DNA of 6,221 bases from positions 1 through 6,221 of the forward strand of contig SLJD01000051.1 in the NCBI GenBank assembly GCA_007135295.1, given 5' to 3'. A model generated the notes under the pieces. That model saw only the letters and a program-made list of their open reading frames with translations, had not been told where the DNA came from and searched no databases. This DNA comes from Phycisphaerales bacterium (lineage in GTDB: Bacteria; Planctomycetota; Phycisphaerae; Phycisphaerales; SM1A02). A program made the translations under genes and the position numbers. This document shows positions 5,223 through 6,221 of the stretch, in pieces (position 1 is the stretch's first letter; each line of letters starts with the position of its first letter).

Positions 5223-6221
5223 ATGGCCGGGACCAGGCCGTACAGTCTTTTCTTCTGCATCGCGCTGGTGGGGGTGTTCGTGCTGCTCGGCGCGATCTTT
5301 CCCGAGGTCGTGGGCGACGCGTTCGGCGTGGTGCAGAGTTTTATCGTCGGCGCGTTCGGCTGGTTTTACGTGCTGGCGGTGGTGTTTTTTCTGATCTTCG
5401 TGCTCTGGCTGCTGTGCAGTTCGTTCGGTCGGATCCGGCTCGGCCGGGACGACGAGGTGCCGGAGTACGGCTTCGTGACGTGGTTCGCGATGCTGTTCAG
5501 CGCGGGGATGGGCATCGGGCTGATCTTCTACAGCGTCGCCGAGCCGATCTCTCATTTCAGCAACCCGCCGCGGGCGCAGCCGGAGTCGATCGAGGCGGCG
5601 AGCGATGCGATGGTCATCACGTTCTTTCACTGGGGCCTGCACGCGTGGGCGGTGTACGTGGTCGTCGGGCTGTCGCTGGCGTACTTCGCGTACCGCCACG
5701 GCCTTCCGCTGACGATCCGCTCGACGCTGTACCCCCTGCTCGGCCGGCGGATTCACGGCCCGGTGGGCAGCGCGATCGACATTCTCGCGGTCTTCGGAAC
5801 GGTGTTCGGCCTGGCGACGTCGCTCGGCCTGGGGGCGATGCAGGTCAATGCGGGGCTGGCGGACCTCGGCCTGCTCGACATCTCCGTGCGGACGCAGATC
5901 ATTCTGATCGCGGTGATCACATTCATGGCGACGATTTCGGCGGCGACGGGACTGAACAAGGGGATCCGGCGGCTGAGCCAGTTGAACATCACGCTCGCCG
6001 TCGTGCTGCTGGCGTTCGTGTTCGTCCTCGGCCCGACGCTGTTTCTGCTCAGCTCCTACGTGCAGAACATCGGTTCGTACGCGGCGGCGCTGATCGAGCT
6101 GTCATTCAACACCGATGCGTACATCGGCACGGAATGGCAGGAGATGTGGACGATGTTCTACTGGGGGTGGTGGATCAGCTGGTCGCCGTTCGTCGGCATG
6201 TTCATCGCGCGGGTGTCCAGA
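5223..6221 (+). CDS. BCCT-family betaine/choline/carnitine transporter, 3' end cut off
   Basis: The first 333 codons of a BCCT secondary transporter are present; the family is usually 500-700 residues, and the window ends within the gene. BCCT proteins import quaternary ammonium compounds such as glycine betaine or choline across the inner membrane, often with sodium, as osmoprotectants. Family hallmarks are SAGMGIGLIFYSVAEP (residues 94-108), FFHWGLHAWAVY (134-145), VFGTVFGLATSLGLGAMQVN (190-209) and the signature FYWGWWISWSPFVGMFIARVSR (312-333), whose Trp residues line the substrate site in known members. The GMGIG glycine motif is typical of sodium-coupled betaine-type carriers, so betaine or choline is more likely than carnitine, but the substrate is an inference. 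One small deviation is Gly in YWGWW where Ala is common. Several hydrophobic helices run throughout. GGAG at 5212-5215, seven bases before ATG 5223, supports the start. Confidence 0.95.
   Translation, partial: MAGTRPYSLFFCIALVGVFVLLGAIFPEVVGDAFGVVQSFIVGAFGWFYVLAVVFFLIFVLWLLCSSFGRIRLGRDDEVPEYGFVTWFAMLFSAGMGIGLIFYSVAEPISHFSNPPRAQPESIEAASDAMVITFFHWGLHAWAVYVVVGLSLAYFAYRHGLPLTIRSTLYPLLGRRIHGPVGSAIDILAVFGTVFGLATSLGLGAMQVNAGLADLGLLDISVRTQIILIAVITFMATISAATGLNKGIRRLSQLNITLAVVLLAFVFVLGPTLFLLSSYVQNIGSYAAALIELSFNTDAYIGTEWQEMWTMFYWGWWISWSPFVGMFIARVSR

Noticed and set aside
4386..5756. Open frame of 456 codons on the minus strand
   Set aside because: It covers the start of the BCCT gene and the pseudopilin gene in a different frame, and its Arg/Pro/Asp/His-rich translation has no domain.

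Overview
This is a GC-rich stretch of a bacterial chromosome, with codon third positions dominated by G and C. The gene mix suggests a planctomycete, perhaps of the Phycisphaerae: a prepilin-like protein with the short, single-helix build and near-C-terminal H..G..NVV..TGEA block common in that phylum, a PilZ protein, HslV, and several lineage-type hypothetical membrane proteins. This placement is an inference from protein style, not from a marker gene. I see no tRNA, rRNA, CRISPR array, insertion sequence or phage gene.

Left part, + strand. A two-helix membrane protein of unknown function (19-765) is followed, after a weak terminator-like hairpin, by hslV (847-1455), the threonine peptidase of the HslUV protease. 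The hslV stop overlaps the start of a small three-helix membrane protein (1452-1844) in an ATGA junction. After 98 bases comes a 258-residue protein with a YcgR-like N-terminal half and a C-terminal PilZ domain that keeps both c-di-GMP-binding motifs (1943-2719).

Middle part. From 2720 to 2938 there is no convincing gene. The right end of this gap and the first codons of the next reading frame (2939-3418, 159 residues, unknown) hold an unusual density of inverted repeats. The main one is a nested hairpin at 2868-2952 whose lower stem contains the proposed start codon. Further dyads lie at 2989-3019, 3030-3046 and 3045-3056. This is either a structured leader that could control translation or an unrecognised RNA element, and it is the best candidate for something new here.

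Right part. Two minus-strand genes converge on the middle block: a prepilin-like protein (4945 to 4274) and a single-helix membrane protein (4274 to 3549), joined by a TGATG overlap and so probably co-translated. Divergent from them, across a gap with an 18-base perfect palindrome, starts a BCCT-family transporter for betaine, choline or a similar compatible solute (from 5223). It runs off the window after 333 codons.

The genes do not form one evident pathway. They are a proteolysis gene, a c-di-GMP effector, a pseudopilin pair and an osmolyte transporter, separated by structured intergenic DNA.
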